A stretch of 64,000 bases of DNA, from positions 16,452 through 80,451 of the forward strand of contig JAVBLG010000072.1 in the NCBI GenBank assembly GCA_031553655.1, written 5' to 3'. This document shows positions 54,981-62,957 of the stretch, piece after piece. This DNA comes from JAVBLG01 sp031553655. Its GTDB lineage: Bacteria > Desulfobacterota > Desulfovibrionia > Desulfovibrionales > Desulfovibrionaceae. Each line of letters opens with the position of its first letter. The first letter of the stretch is position 1. A program made the position numbers and the translations under genes. The notes below the pieces were generated by a model. The model was not told where the DNA came from. It searched no databases and was given only the letters and a program-made list of their open reading frames with translations.

Positions 54981-55828
54981 GCGCGGCGCGTCAAATATCG
55001 GATGAAAAAAGCCCCAGGGGCCGCATCAGCATACGCAATGTAAGTAAAATATATGACCCCGACGGGGCCAGGGTGCTGGCCGTGGACAATTGTTCCATGG
55101 AGATAGAAGCCGGGGAATTCTGTGTGGTGGTGGGGCCATCGGGCTGCGGCAAGACAACATTGCTCAATGCCATAGCCGGTTTCCACGGTATAAGCGAGGG
55201 CGAAATACACCTCGACGGCGAGCTTCTATGCGACAAAAAACGCACTCCCGAACCTGGTTCGGATCGCATCGTGGTGTTTCAGAACGGCGCGCTGTTCCCT
55301 TGGTTCACGGTGCTCGACAATGTAATTTTCGGCCCGGTGATGCAGGGTGTAATGTCGGAAAAGGAAGCCAAGGACAAGGCCCATTACATGCTTGGCCAGA
55401 TGGGCCTTATGGGCATAGCCTCCAACTATCCCAGCGAAATATCCTCGGGTATGCGCCGCCGCGTGGAAATAGCCAGGGCCATGATGAACGACCCGCGCGT
55501 GCTGCTGCTGGACGAGCCCTTCCGGGCCATGGACGCCCTTACCAAAACCGTGGTGCATCAGTTCCTGCTTGATGTTTACGACAAGAGCAAAACCACCATT
55601 TTCTTCATCACCCACGACCTGGAAGAAGCCATTTTCCTTGGCAGCAAAGTTTACATCATGACCACCAGGCCGGCCACCATAAAAAAGATTCTCAATGTGG
55701 ACATACCCAGGCCCCGCGATTTCAGGGTGCTTTCATCCCCCGACTATCTGCGCCTGAAAGAAGAATGCATTGCCGCCGTGCACGAGGAAGCCATCAAGGC
55801 TTTCAAGGCCGGCGAACGGGAAATGTAG
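54977..55828 (+). CDS. ABC transporter ATPase 1 (SsuB/TauB type)
   Basis: Start at ATG 54977 (GGGAGG upstream), 283 residues. Walker A GPSGCGKTT, Q-loop 'VVFQNGALFPWFTVLDN', Walker B 'VLLLDEPFRAMD' and switch 'FITHDLEEA' are intact. The signature reads 'ISSGMRRR' rather than LSGGQ. It powers import together with the second ATPase, giving a likely heteromeric transporter. A C-terminal extension of about 50 residues after the switch follows the nitrate/sulfonate ATPase pattern. Confidence 0.9.
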   Translation: MSAARQISDEKSPRGRISIRNVSKIYDPDGARVLAVDNCSMEIEAGEFCVVVGPSGCGKTTLLNAIAGFHGISEGEIHLDGELLCDKKRTPEPGSDRIVVFQNGALFPWFTVLDNVIFGPVMQGVMSEKEAKDKAHYMLGQMGLMGIASNYPSEISSGMRRRVEIARAMMNDPRVLLLDEPFRAMDALTKTVVHQFLLDVYDKSKTTIFFITHDLEEAIFLGSKVYIMTTRPATIKKILNVDIPRPRDFRVLSSPDYLRLKEECIAAVHEEAIKAFKAGEREM

Positions 55829-55841
55829 GAGGAGGCCCGCC

Positions 55842-56654
55842 ATGTCCGAAAAAAAATCCACAAACGGCTTTATCAACTGGAAAGTGCTGCGAAAGCGCGT
55901 TTTCAGCATAACTTCCCTGCGTGGAATACTCGCCATACTTGCTTTTACCGTAATTTGGGAAATAGGGGCCAGGTACAAATTTCCCATTATCGGCAACGTG
56001 CCCGCGCCTACCGTGGTGTTGAAATCACTCTGGGTTCAGGTGCATGAGTTGTATTACTGGCTTTCGTGGAAAGACAGCATGATCCGCATCATGACCGGCT
56101 TTGTGATCGCCCAGATTCTGGGGGTGCCCCTGGGCCTGATGCTCGGAGCCAACAAGGTGGCCCGCGAAACCATTTATCCCGTTTTCGAAATCATGCGCCC
56201 GGTGCCGCCTCTGGCCTGGGTGCCGGTGTCGGTTATTTTTTGGCCCACTCCGGAACTAAGCATGATTTTCGTGACCTTCCTAGGCGCATTCTTCACTGTG
56301 GTGCTGAATATTGTCGAAGGCGTGTCCACCATAGACGTGCGTTATATCCGCGCGGCCTATTCCCTTGGTTCTTCGCGCAGCGACATTTTCTGGCGCATTC
56401 TGCTTCCGGCCAGCCTGCCGAGCATTGTGGTGGGCATGACCGTGGGCATGGGCATAACCTGGGCCGTTGTTGTGGCCGCGGAAATGATCGCCAGCCAGAC
56501 CGGACTGGGTTATCTGACCTGGCGCGGCTATGTGGCCGGGGAATTTCCCCTGATCGTGGTCGGTATGATGAGCATCGGCATAGCCGGATATATATCCTCG
56601 GCTTTCATTCGCGCCATAGGCGGCAGATTCACTCCCTGGCTGAAAACCAGATAA
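55842..56654 (+). CDS. ABC transporter permease 2 (SsuC/TauC type)
   Basis: ATG 55842 follows a strong AGGAGGA; 270 residues with six hydrophobic segments. The EAA loop is 'DVRYIRAAYSLGSSRSDIFWRILLPASLPSI' in type. It is clearly homologous to permease 1 yet diverged, so the importer is probably a permease heterodimer, or else two half-systems share one binding protein. Confidence 0.9.
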   Translation: MSEKKSTNGFINWKVLRKRVFSITSLRGILAILAFTVIWEIGARYKFPIIGNVPAPTVVLKSLWVQVHELYYWLSWKDSMIRIMTGFVIAQILGVPLGLMLGANKVARETIYPVFEIMRPVPPLAWVPVSVIFWPTPELSMIFVTFLGAFFTVVLNIVEGVSTIDVRYIRAAYSLGSSRSDIFWRILLPASLPSIVVGMTVGMGITWAVVVAAEMIASQTGLGYLTWRGYVAGEFPLIVVGMMSIGIAGYISSAFIRAIGGRFTPWLKTR

Positions 56655-56672
56655 TCCCCGAAGGAAGGCGAA

Positions 56673-57557
56673 ATGAACATGCTCAATCCCGGCCTCGGAG
56701 CCGGTGAAATGAAAGTAACCGGTATATCCAAGTCTTATGGTTCCGGCCCCGTTTGCAGGCAGGTGCTCCACGATTGTTCTTTCCTTCTGGAAAAGAGCAA
56801 GCTCACGGTGCTCATCGGGCCTTCGGGCTGCGGCAAAAGCACGCTGATCAATGTGTTGGCCGGTTACGAGAAAGTGGACAGCGGCTCAATCACCATCGAC
56901 GGCAAGGAAATAAACGGCCCCGGCCCGGATCGTCTGGTGGTTTTTCAGGAAACCGCGCTTTTTCCCTGGATGACCACATTTGAAAACGTAAGTTACGGCC
57001 CCATGGTGCGCAAAGAAATGGGCAAGGAAAAATTGCGTGAAACCACCATGAAGCTTTTGCAGATGGTTGGCCTTGAGGACTTCAAGGACAAATATCCTCC
57101 TCAGCTTTCCGGGGGCATGCAGCGCCGGGCCGAACTGGTGCGGGCCATGATCAATCACCCCAAGGTGATGTTCATGGATGAGCCTTTCCGCGGTCTCGAC
57201 GCCATGACCCGCGCTTTGATGCAGGAATATTACGTGCGTCTTTTTGAAGAGCACCGTGGTACCAACCTCTTTGTGACTTCCGAGCTGGAAGAGGGCATTT
57301 TCCTGGCCGACCGCCTGGTTATCCTCACCAACCAGCCTTGCACTGTGAAAAAGGTAATGGAAGTTGAACTGCCCCGCCCGCGCGAGTTCACCATGATGGC
57401 CTCGCCGGAATATCTGGCCATCAAACGCGAAGCGCTGGAACTGCTGCATGAGGAAGCTATGAAGTCTTTTGCCTCGGGTGCGGTAAACGCGGCGGACTTC
57501 CTCGAAGCCTATTCGCAATTGGGACAGGATCAGGCGATTCCCACCGTACATAAGTAA
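56673..57557 (+). CDS. ABC transporter ATPase 2
   Basis: The 294-residue protein has Walker A GPSGCGKST, signature LSGGMQRR, Walker B 'VMFMDEPFRGLD' and a switch region 'FVTSELEEG' in which the usual His is Ser ('TSE' for 'THD'). The altered switch suggests one of the two ATP sites is degenerate, as in other heteromeric ABC importers. A GGAAGG ribosome site precedes the start. It is the last gene before a block of hairpins. Confidence 0.9.
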   Translation: MNMLNPGLGAGEMKVTGISKSYGSGPVCRQVLHDCSFLLEKSKLTVLIGPSGCGKSTLINVLAGYEKVDSGSITIDGKEINGPGPDRLVVFQETALFPWMTTFENVSYGPMVRKEMGKEKLRETTMKLLQMVGLEDFKDKYPPQLSGGMQRRAELVRAMINHPKVMFMDEPFRGLDAMTRALMQEYYVRLFEEHRGTNLFVTSELEEGIFLADRLVILTNQPCTVKKVMEVELPRPREFTMMASPEYLAIKREALELLHEEAMKSFASGAVNAADFLEAYSQLGQDQAIPTVHK

Positions 57558-57562
57558 GGAGG

Positions 57563-57646
57563 TCTTTAAAAAATGAATTTTGCTCCCCCGACTTTGTCAA
57601 AAAAGCTGTTTTCTTCGCCAGGAAATAAAATTCATTTTTTTAAAGA
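57563..57646. repeat. Inverted repeat with 19-20-base arms
   Basis: TCTTTAAAAAATGAATTTT at 57563 and its inverse (one extra A) at 57627-57646 flank a loop of about 45 bases. It lies just after ATPase 2 and encloses the start of a tiny reading frame. Confidence 0.6.
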
Positions 57647-57659
57647 CAACCTTTGGTAA
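57573..57659 (+). CDS. Possible 28-residue small protein
   Basis: ATG 57573 lies 11-18 bases after a full AAGGAGG, and the frame runs 28 codons ('MNFAPPTLSKKLFSSPGN...') to TAA 57659. Start and stop fall at the two edges of the inverted repeat. It may be a real small protein, a leader peptide, or chance; nothing in the product is recognisable. Confidence 0.25.
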   Translation: MNFAPPTLSKKLFSSPGNKIHFFKDNLW

Positions 57660-57699
57660 CCGTGAACACAAACAAAAGTTTTTGAAAGAGGGAGGGGGT

Positions 57700-57747
57700 T
57701 TGGGGGAGGGAGAAAACTTTTTTAAAAAAGTTTTCTCCCTCCCCCAA
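57700..57747. terminator. G-rich hairpin B between transporter operon and amidohydrolase gene
   Basis: Left arm TTGGGGGAGGGAGAAAACTT, right arm its inverse, with an A/T-rich loop. It follows the same 'caaaagtttttgaaagaggg' lead-in as hairpin A. It likely ends or attenuates the ABC operon mRNA. Confidence 0.6.
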
Positions 57748-57770
57748 GGCTCCCCCGTAAGGATCTCCTT

Positions 57771-58685
57771 ATGTCCATAATCGACTTCCGCTTCCGGCCG
57801 CACACTCCGGAAATCATCAACGGCATCAAGAACAGCGCCATGTTCAAAGCGTCCTGCGAGGCCATAGGTTTTGACAAGCGCGTGCCCGAGCCTTTGCCCC
57901 AGGTAGTGGAGGGGTTGCAGCGGCGCGGGGTGGAGCTTTGCGTCATTACCGGTCGCGACTGCGAAATTACCTATGGCTTTCCGGCCAACAACAATAGCGT
58001 GCTGGAATTTGTTCGCGCCTACCCCAAGTTGTTCATGGGCTTCTGGGGTATAGATCCGCACAAGGGTATGAAGGCCGTGCATGAGGTAACTCATGCGGTA
58101 AAAGAGTTGGGCATGAGGGGCATCGCCACCGATCCCTACCTGGCTCACATTCCGGCCAACGAGGCTCGCTATTATCCGATTTATTCCAAATGCTGTGAGC
58201 TTGACGTGCCGGTATTCATCACCACGGCCCCTCCGCCTCAGGTGCCGCGCGCGGTTATGGACTATGTGGACCCGCGTCATGTGGACATTGTGGCCCGTGA
58301 TTTTCCCGAACTGACCATAATCATGAGCCATGGCGGCTATCCTTTTGTGAACGAAGCCGTATTCGCCTGCATGCGTAACGCCAATGTGTACATGGATTTG
58401 TCCGAGTACGAGCTTGCGCCCATGGCCGACGTTTATGTGCAGGCGCTCAATACCTGCATAGCCGACAAGGTGGTTTTCGCCAGCGCCCATCCCTTTGTGG
58501 AACAGGCTGAAGCTATAGAAATATATAATAATCTGAATTTGAAGGACGAAGTGCGCCGCAAGGTCATGTATGAAAATGCCCGGCGTATTCTGAAGCTTTC
58601 CGGTGGCGCGAAAGTCTCGGCCACGGTGAAGCCTTACGGCAACGGCTTGCCGATGCCGTTTATGCCTTTCATGCCGGGGCGCTAG
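57771..58685 (+). CDS. Amidohydrolase-2-like protein with eroded metal site
   Basis: This 304-residue TIM-barrel protein resembles the amidohydrolase-related family ('GFWGIDPHKGMKAVHEV', 'LTIIMSHGGYPF', 'KVMYENARRILKL'). The usual N-terminal HxH is replaced by R-F-R-P in 'IIDFRFRPHTPE', and the late catalytic Asp of the 'GSDxP' motif is Ala in 'FASAHPF'. It may therefore be a metal-independent lyase or lactonase, or a binding protein. It lies between the importer and the microcompartment genes, so a role in processing an imported sulfonate precursor is possible but unproven. Confidence 0.65.
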   Translation: MSIIDFRFRPHTPEIINGIKNSAMFKASCEAIGFDKRVPEPLPQVVEGLQRRGVELCVITGRDCEITYGFPANNNSVLEFVRAYPKLFMGFWGIDPHKGMKAVHEVTHAVKELGMRGIATDPYLAHIPANEARYYPIYSKCCELDVPVFITTAPPPQVPRAVMDYVDPRHVDIVARDFPELTIIMSHGGYPFVNEAVFACMRNANVYMDLSEYELAPMADVYVQALNTCIADKVVFASAHPFVEQAEAIEIYNNLNLKDEVRRKVMYENARRILKLSGGAKVSATVKPYGNGLPMPFMPFMPGR

Positions 58686-58844
58686 ACAAGTTAAAGAATG
58701 CCCGGTTTTTTACAGGTCAAAATTGGCTGTGGGTATTATTCCTTATAGCCGACGGCAGTCGCGAGCTGTAGCGAGCCTTTGAGCGAGAAGGCGCATTTTC
58801 CGGATTCACTCCGGCAAACATCTATGCGCCGCGGGAGCGGATAA

Positions 58845-60185
58845 ATGAGTAAACAAGATTTTATAGAAGCCGTGCGCGCGGCGGGCATAGTGGGCGAGGG
58901 CGGGGCCGGATTTCCGGCGCACGTCAAATATGCCGCCGAGGCCGAAACGGTTATCGCCAACGGCTGCGAATGCGAGCCGCTTCTGCATACCGATCAGCAC
59001 GTAATGCGCCACGAAAGCGCGGCGCTGGTGCGCGGGCTTCGCGCTCTGGCTGACGCGGCCAATGCGGGCCGGGTGGTTCTGGCCCTGAAGGCCAAGCACA
59101 AGGAACTTGTGGCCCACCTGCGCGAGGCTGTGGCCAATAGCGGAATTGAGCTTTTTTTGCTGGACAATTTTTATCCGGCCGGGGACGAGCAGGTTCTAGC
59201 CCGCGAAATAACCGGGCAGAGCGTGCCGCCCTTGGGCATTCCTCTGCAAATAAAGGCCATGGTGGCCAATGTCGGCACCCTGGTCAAGGTTGACGCGGCG
59301 CTGCAAGGCCGCCCGGTTACTCACAAACTGATGACCGTAACCGGAGAAGTGGCTCGCCCGGGCGTGATTAATGCCCCCTTGGGAGCTTCCTTGGCCGAAT
59401 GCCTGGCCGCCTGCGGTGGGGCCGTGGTTAAAAATCCGGTGTTTATTGCCGGAGGGCCGATGATGGGCCGTTTTATCGGCGGCCCGCAAGAATTAGCCGG
59501 GGAAACAGTGGTCAAAACCGGTGGAGGGTTGATTGTGCTGCCAAGCGGGCATTATCTGCACCGCAATGCCGTGCTCAAAAAAGAAAGCATGCGCCGCCGG
59601 TCCGCTTCGGCTTGCATTCAATGCCGCACCTGCTCGGATTTGTGCCCGCGCTATTTGATTGGACATCCCTTTGAGACCCATAAGGTCATGCGTGCCTTTG
59701 GCGCGGGAAGCGAGCTCGAAAACGCGGACATCGCCATGCTCTGCTGTGAATGTGGCGTGTGCGAGCATTTTGCCTGTCCAATGGAACTGTCGCCTCGGCG
59801 TATTAATCAGGCAGTAAAGGAGGTTCTGCGTGAAAATGGCAAAAAATACGAAGGAACCCGCGAGATTATGGCGCACAATCAGGAGTGGCGCTCTTACCGC
59901 AAGGTTCCCGTGGAGCGTCTGGCCTCCAAAATAGGCATAGATCGTTACATGCATCTGAATACGCCCTATATTGGCGAGCTTGCCCCGGTCTCCGTCAGCG
60001 TGCCCCTGCGCCAGCATATAGGCGGCCCGGCCGTACCCGTAGTGCGCGAGGGCGATGCGCTGAAATGCGGCGATTTGCTGGCCGAAGCGCCGCAAACAGG
60101 TCTTGGCGCGCGAGTGCATACCGGAATTTCCGGGTTGGTGGGTAAAGTGGACGGCAGTGCAATCTTTATAAATAGTTCCGCTTAA
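58845..60185 (+). CDS. pduS: PduS-like flavin/iron-sulfur electron-transfer protein (RnfC family)
   Basis: The 446-residue protein has the RnfC/Nqo1-like N-terminal NADH/FMN region ('GIVGEGGAGFPAHVKY', 'NGCECEPLL'), a SLBB-like middle ('VTGEVARPGV'), two 4Fe-4S sites (CIQCRTCSDLCP at 257-268; cysteines 301, 303, 306, 311) and a C-terminal RnfC_N-type barrel. In Pdu compartments PduS moves electrons across the shell with PduT. Here it probably balances NAD+/NADH inside the isethionate compartment. GGAG precedes ATG 58845. Confidence 0.88.
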   Translation: MSKQDFIEAVRAAGIVGEGGAGFPAHVKYAAEAETVIANGCECEPLLHTDQHVMRHESAALVRGLRALADAANAGRVVLALKAKHKELVAHLREAVANSGIELFLLDNFYPAGDEQVLAREITGQSVPPLGIPLQIKAMVANVGTLVKVDAALQGRPVTHKLMTVTGEVARPGVINAPLGASLAECLAACGGAVVKNPVFIAGGPMMGRFIGGPQELAGETVVKTGGGLIVLPSGHYLHRNAVLKKESMRRRSASACIQCRTCSDLCPRYLIGHPFETHKVMRAFGAGSELENADIAMLCCECGVCEHFACPMELSPRRINQAVKEVLRENGKKYEGTREIMAHNQEWRSYRKVPVERLASKIGIDRYMHLNTPYIGELAPVSVSVPLRQHIGGPAVPVVREGDALKCGDLLAEAPQTGLGARVHTGISGLVGKVDGSAIFINSSA

Positions 60186-60245
60186 AAAACAGCTTCCAGT
60201 GACAGATAATTTCAAAAACAAAATACTGTAACCGGGTATTTTCCA

Positions 60246-60809
60246 ATGGAAAACGACATCAATCACGCGGCGGTCGGAATGGCCGAATACACCAGTATAG
60301 CCGCCGGAATGGAAGCGGCGGACATAATGGTAAAAACAGCCGATGTAACCCCGTTGTTTTTTAAAACCGTATGCCCCGGCAAATATCTGGCGGCCGTATC
60401 CGGTGATGTGGCCGCTGTACAGGCCTCACTGGCGGCGGCCCGCGAAGCGCGGCCCGGAAGTTTGGCCGACTGGTTTGTGCTGCCCAATATTCATCGCGAA
60501 GTAGTATCCGCCCTGGCCGGTTGCGTCCCAATAATAGAACGAGGAAGCCTCGGCGTTGTGGAAACCTTTTCCGTGTCGTCCGCCATTGTGGCTGCCGATG
60601 CCGCCGTAAAGGCCGCCGATGTGCGCCTGATCGACGTGCGCACCGCCCTGGGCCTGGGCGGAAAAGGCTATGTCCTGATGTGCGGCGATGTGGCCGCCGT
60701 GCAGGCCGCCGTGGACGCCGGTGCGGCTAGGGCCGGAGAAGCCGGGCTGTTGGTGGGGATGACCGTTATCCCGCGTCCCGCCGACTTGTTTTGGGAGCAG
60801 ATTGTTTGA
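60246..60809 (+). CDS. pduT: PduT-type tandem BMC-domain shell protein with Fe-S cysteine
   Basis: The 187-residue protein has two BMC domains (about 9-90 and 101-183). Cys43 in 'KTVCPGKYL' matches the pore cysteine of PduT (Cys38), which holds one 4Fe-4S cluster per trimer. It should form a pseudohexameric facet tile that conducts electrons, partnering the PduS-like protein encoded just upstream. The N-terminus aligns with PduT, which supports ATG 60246 even though the ribosome site is weak. Confidence 0.9.
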   Translation: MENDINHAAVGMAEYTSIAAGMEAADIMVKTADVTPLFFKTVCPGKYLAAVSGDVAAVQASLAAAREARPGSLADWFVLPNIHREVVSALAGCVPIIERGSLGVVETFSVSSAIVAADAAVKAADVRLIDVRTALGLGGKGYVLMCGDVAAVQAAVDAGAARAGEAGLLVGMTVIPRPADLFWEQIV

Positions 60810-60850
60810 AAGTACCCCCATCCCCCCTTTACCTAAAACTTTTGTTTGCC
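60810..60850. repeat. Inverted partial copy of the G-rich repeat lead-in
   Basis: Read on the minus strand, 'aaaagttttaggtaaagggg' and the following 'ggatgggggtac' match the segment before hairpin A (46820-46846). The hairpin itself is missing. It stands right after the PduT-like gene. Confidence 0.5.
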
Positions 60851-60870
60851 GGATGTGGGAATATTTGGAG

Positions 60871-60932
60871 TCTAAAGCATTTTGTTAATTAAATTAGTAA
60901 AATAAATGAATGATTGAAAAAGTAAAATGCTA
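60871..60932. repeat. REP-like element
   Basis: 'taaagcattttg' and, 50 bases on, 'gtaaaatgcta' are inverted ends of the AAGCATTT/AAATGCTT family. It lies upstream of the BMC-H gene. Confidence 0.35.
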
Positions 60933-60968
60933 CAAATGTGAAAGATTGAGCCGGGTAGGAGCATATTT

Positions 60969-61370
60969 ATGGATAACAGCCAGCCCGCACAGGGCTTTGT
61001 GGAAGTTACAAGCTATGTGGCAGCCATTGAAACCGCTGATGTGATGGTCAAGGCCGCCGACGTGAAAATTGTCATGGCGCACAAGGTGGACGGCCCCTTG
61101 GTGTGTGTGGTGTGTGAGGGCGATGTGGCCGCCTGCAAGGCTTCGGTGGACGCGGGCCGCGATCTCAATGCACTCCGGGGCACTCTGATTACCGCTAATG
61201 TGATTCCCCGGCCGCAAAACGGGGCTGGAGAACTACATACGGTAATCGATAGCATGAAGGCCCGCAAAGCCGCCAAAAAAGCGGCCAGATCCGGAGCGCG
61301 AGCCACCCCGGCTAAGGCCGAGACGAACGGTGGCGAAACCCCTGAAACTTCGAAAAAGCGTAAAAATTAA
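60969..61370 (+). CDS. BMC-H shell protein with Lys-rich C-terminal tail
   Basis: This 133-residue protein holds a single BMC domain (9-88: 'GFVEVTSYVAAIETADVMVKAADV', 'VCEGDVAACKASVDAG', 'NVIPRP') and a tail of about 40 residues rich in Lys, Ala and Thr ('RKAAKKAARSGARATPAKAE'). BMC-H hexamers make up shell facets, and the tail would face one side of the sheet and could bind cargo or nucleic acid. TAGGAG precedes the start. More shell genes are expected beyond the window, as no pentamer protein is present here. Confidence 0.9.
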   Translation: MDNSQPAQGFVEVTSYVAAIETADVMVKAADVKIVMAHKVDGPLVCVVCEGDVAACKASVDAGRDLNALRGTLITANVIPRPQNGAGELHTVIDSMKARKAAKKAARSGARATPAKAETNGGETPETSKKRKN

Positions 61371-61410
61371 AGTATTTCGCTTGCGAAATGCTCTGACGGC
61401 CCGTGCGTTG
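61371..61410. repeat. REP-like palindrome, copy 2
   Basis: AGTATTTCGC-TT-GCGAAATGCTCT followed by 'GACGGCCCGTGCGTTGT' repeats the sequence at 2576-2620 nearly base for base. It starts one base after the BMC-H stop. Confidence 0.6.
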
Positions 61411-61450
61411 TCAATGTTCTAGAGGTTTCAGGCCATAAAAGGAAATTTTG

Positions 61451-62104
61451 ATGAAAACCCTGATTACCGCCAATGAGGTCAATGCGGCCAGAAAAGCCGG
61501 ACAAACCTCCATTCGCTTGCCACAAGACGCGCTGATCACCCCGCAAGCCAGGGATGACGCCAGAGAATACGGCATAGCCTTGGTGCGCGACAGTGAGGGG
61601 CGGAATTCAGAGGATAATGGAATCCCCGCTGTCGGCACGGCAACTCCGGCGGCAAGCGCACGCCAAAGTCCCGCTCCGCTGACCGTAGCCGCCATGCCTG
61701 CCCACGCAAGAGCCGAGAACGGCAATCCGTCCGCGCCGTCCACCGCCAAAGCCGCATCCTTTATCCATCGGAGCGCGGGCATTACCTTGGCCAAACGCAA
61801 AGAACTTCCCCTTGCTCCGGGCGGCCTTACTCCCGCGTCCGGAGCGTTGAGCCTGTTCGAAGCGCTGGTTCCGGCCAAGGGGCAACCCGGCGCGGGCTAT
61901 ATGTGCTGGGAAAACAGTTCGTTCGCCTGGACCTTTGATCAGGCGCACATCCTGGTGGTGCTTGAAGGCGAGCTTGTACTTCATTTTGACAACAGGGAAA
62001 TCACCGCCGAACCCGGAGACACCCTGCGTCTGGATTCCGGGTTGTCCGTTACCATGGTTGCCAGGGGGCGCGTCTGTTGCGCCTACGGCTCCTGGTGTAA
62101 TTAG
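61451..62104 (+). CDS. eutQ: EutQ-like cupin protein of the microcompartment
   Basis: From ATG 61451 (AAAGGA upstream), 217 residues. Residues 1-45 form the EutQ/EutT-type lead ('LITANEVNAARKAGQTSIRL', 'DALITPQARDDAREYGI'). A low-complexity Ala/Pro-rich linker spans about 50-105, and a C-terminal cupin ('HILVVLEGELVLHFDNREIT', 'AEPGDTLRLDSG') ends the protein. EutQ has been linked to acetate kinase activity and compartment assembly in ethanolamine users. The same lead occurs in the next gene, suggesting a targeting role. Confidence 0.85.
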   Translation: MKTLITANEVNAARKAGQTSIRLPQDALITPQARDDAREYGIALVRDSEGRNSEDNGIPAVGTATPAASARQSPAPLTVAAMPAHARAENGNPSAPSTAKAASFIHRSAGITLAKRKELPLAPGGLTPASGALSLFEALVPAKGQPGAGYMCWENSSFAWTFDQAHILVVLEGELVLHFDNREITAEPGDTLRLDSGLSVTMVARGRVCCAYGSWCN

Positions 62105-62127
62105 AGAATTTCACTCGTGAAATGCTT
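62104..62127. repeat. REP-like palindrome, copy 3
   Basis: 'AGAATTTCAC-TC-GTGAAATGCTTT' is a variant of the copies at 2576 and 61371. It starts at the last base of the eutQ stop codon. Confidence 0.5.
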
Positions 62128-62153
62128 TGAATTTAAAATAAGCAGGCTGAATC

Positions 62154-62957
62154 ATGATTTTTCTTACTGAAGAAGACATCCGAGCCCGCAACGTCGCCCC
62201 CGGAGGCGCGTTGTCTCTTTCCCCCAACGAGCGCCTGACCCCGGCGGCGTCGGAATTCGCAGCCTCAATGCGTCTTAATGTGGTTATACCCGGGCAAGGG
62301 GGAACGGGCGGCTTCGCTCCCATCGGGACACCATCTGCGGCAACCGGATCTACGGAACCCGCGTGCCGCCCTGACAGCGGGAACTGTTCCGTTGCCGAAG
62401 CATCGGCGACGCCCTCCGTGGTTTGCCCGGAAACCGGCATGACCATGTTGGACGCTGCCACCCGAGTGCCCAAAAGCCATCCGCGCATCGAGTTGCGCGG
62501 CAAATTGGACTCTCTGCTGGCTATATCGGTACTGGCCCAAACCCAGTTTGATCCCAAAAACCGCCTACCCGGATTTTTAAAGGAATGCTTGGCTGAAATT
62601 TCCGGCTGGATCATGCGCGTTCTGGAAGCCGAAGTTTCCGGCGGCATTCTGCCCGCCTGTGCCATGGGCGGCATGGATGCCGAAACCCTGCGCGAATTCT
62701 CGCGTGATCCGGCCCGCCTTGCCGGTCTTGAGCCTTTTTGCCCCAATGCCGCGCTGGGCGGCAATGTGGCTCTGCTCAACTGGCTGCGCGCACAGGCGCG
62801 GGAAGCGGAAGTGGCGGCGGTGCGGAGCGGACTCAAGCGCGATGATATCCTTAACTCCCTTAACCGCCTGAGCAGCGCTGTATATGTTCTTATGCTGCTG
62901 ACCATGGCGGCGGAAAAAGGTGTGAACGTCAATGCCGTTGTTAGCCCGCGCAATTGA
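62154..62957 (+). CDS. eutT: EutT-like cobalamin adenosyltransferase homologue, metal motif missing
   Basis: The 267-residue protein follows E. coli EutT: N-terminal 'FLTEEDIRARNVAPGG' and 'SPNERLTPAASEF', then 'SHPRIELRGKLDSLLAISVL', 'ALLNWLRAQAREAEVAAVRSG' and 'ILNSLNRLSSAVYVLMLL'. EutT makes adenosylcobalamin and needs an HX11CCX2C metal motif. Here only scattered cysteines occur in that region ('CRPDSGNC', 'VVCPETG'). IslA uses a glycyl radical, not B12, so this protein may be structural or have another role. The stop overlaps the eutD start by 26 bases. Confidence 0.8.
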   Translation: MIFLTEEDIRARNVAPGGALSLSPNERLTPAASEFAASMRLNVVIPGQGGTGGFAPIGTPSAATGSTEPACRPDSGNCSVAEASATPSVVCPETGMTMLDAATRVPKSHPRIELRGKLDSLLAISVLAQTQFDPKNRLPGFLKECLAEISGWIMRVLEAEVSGGILPACAMGGMDAETLREFSRDPARLAGLEPFCPNAALGGNVALLNWLRAQAREAEVAAVRSGLKRDDILNSLNRLSSAVYVLMLLTMAAEKGVNVNAVVSPRN

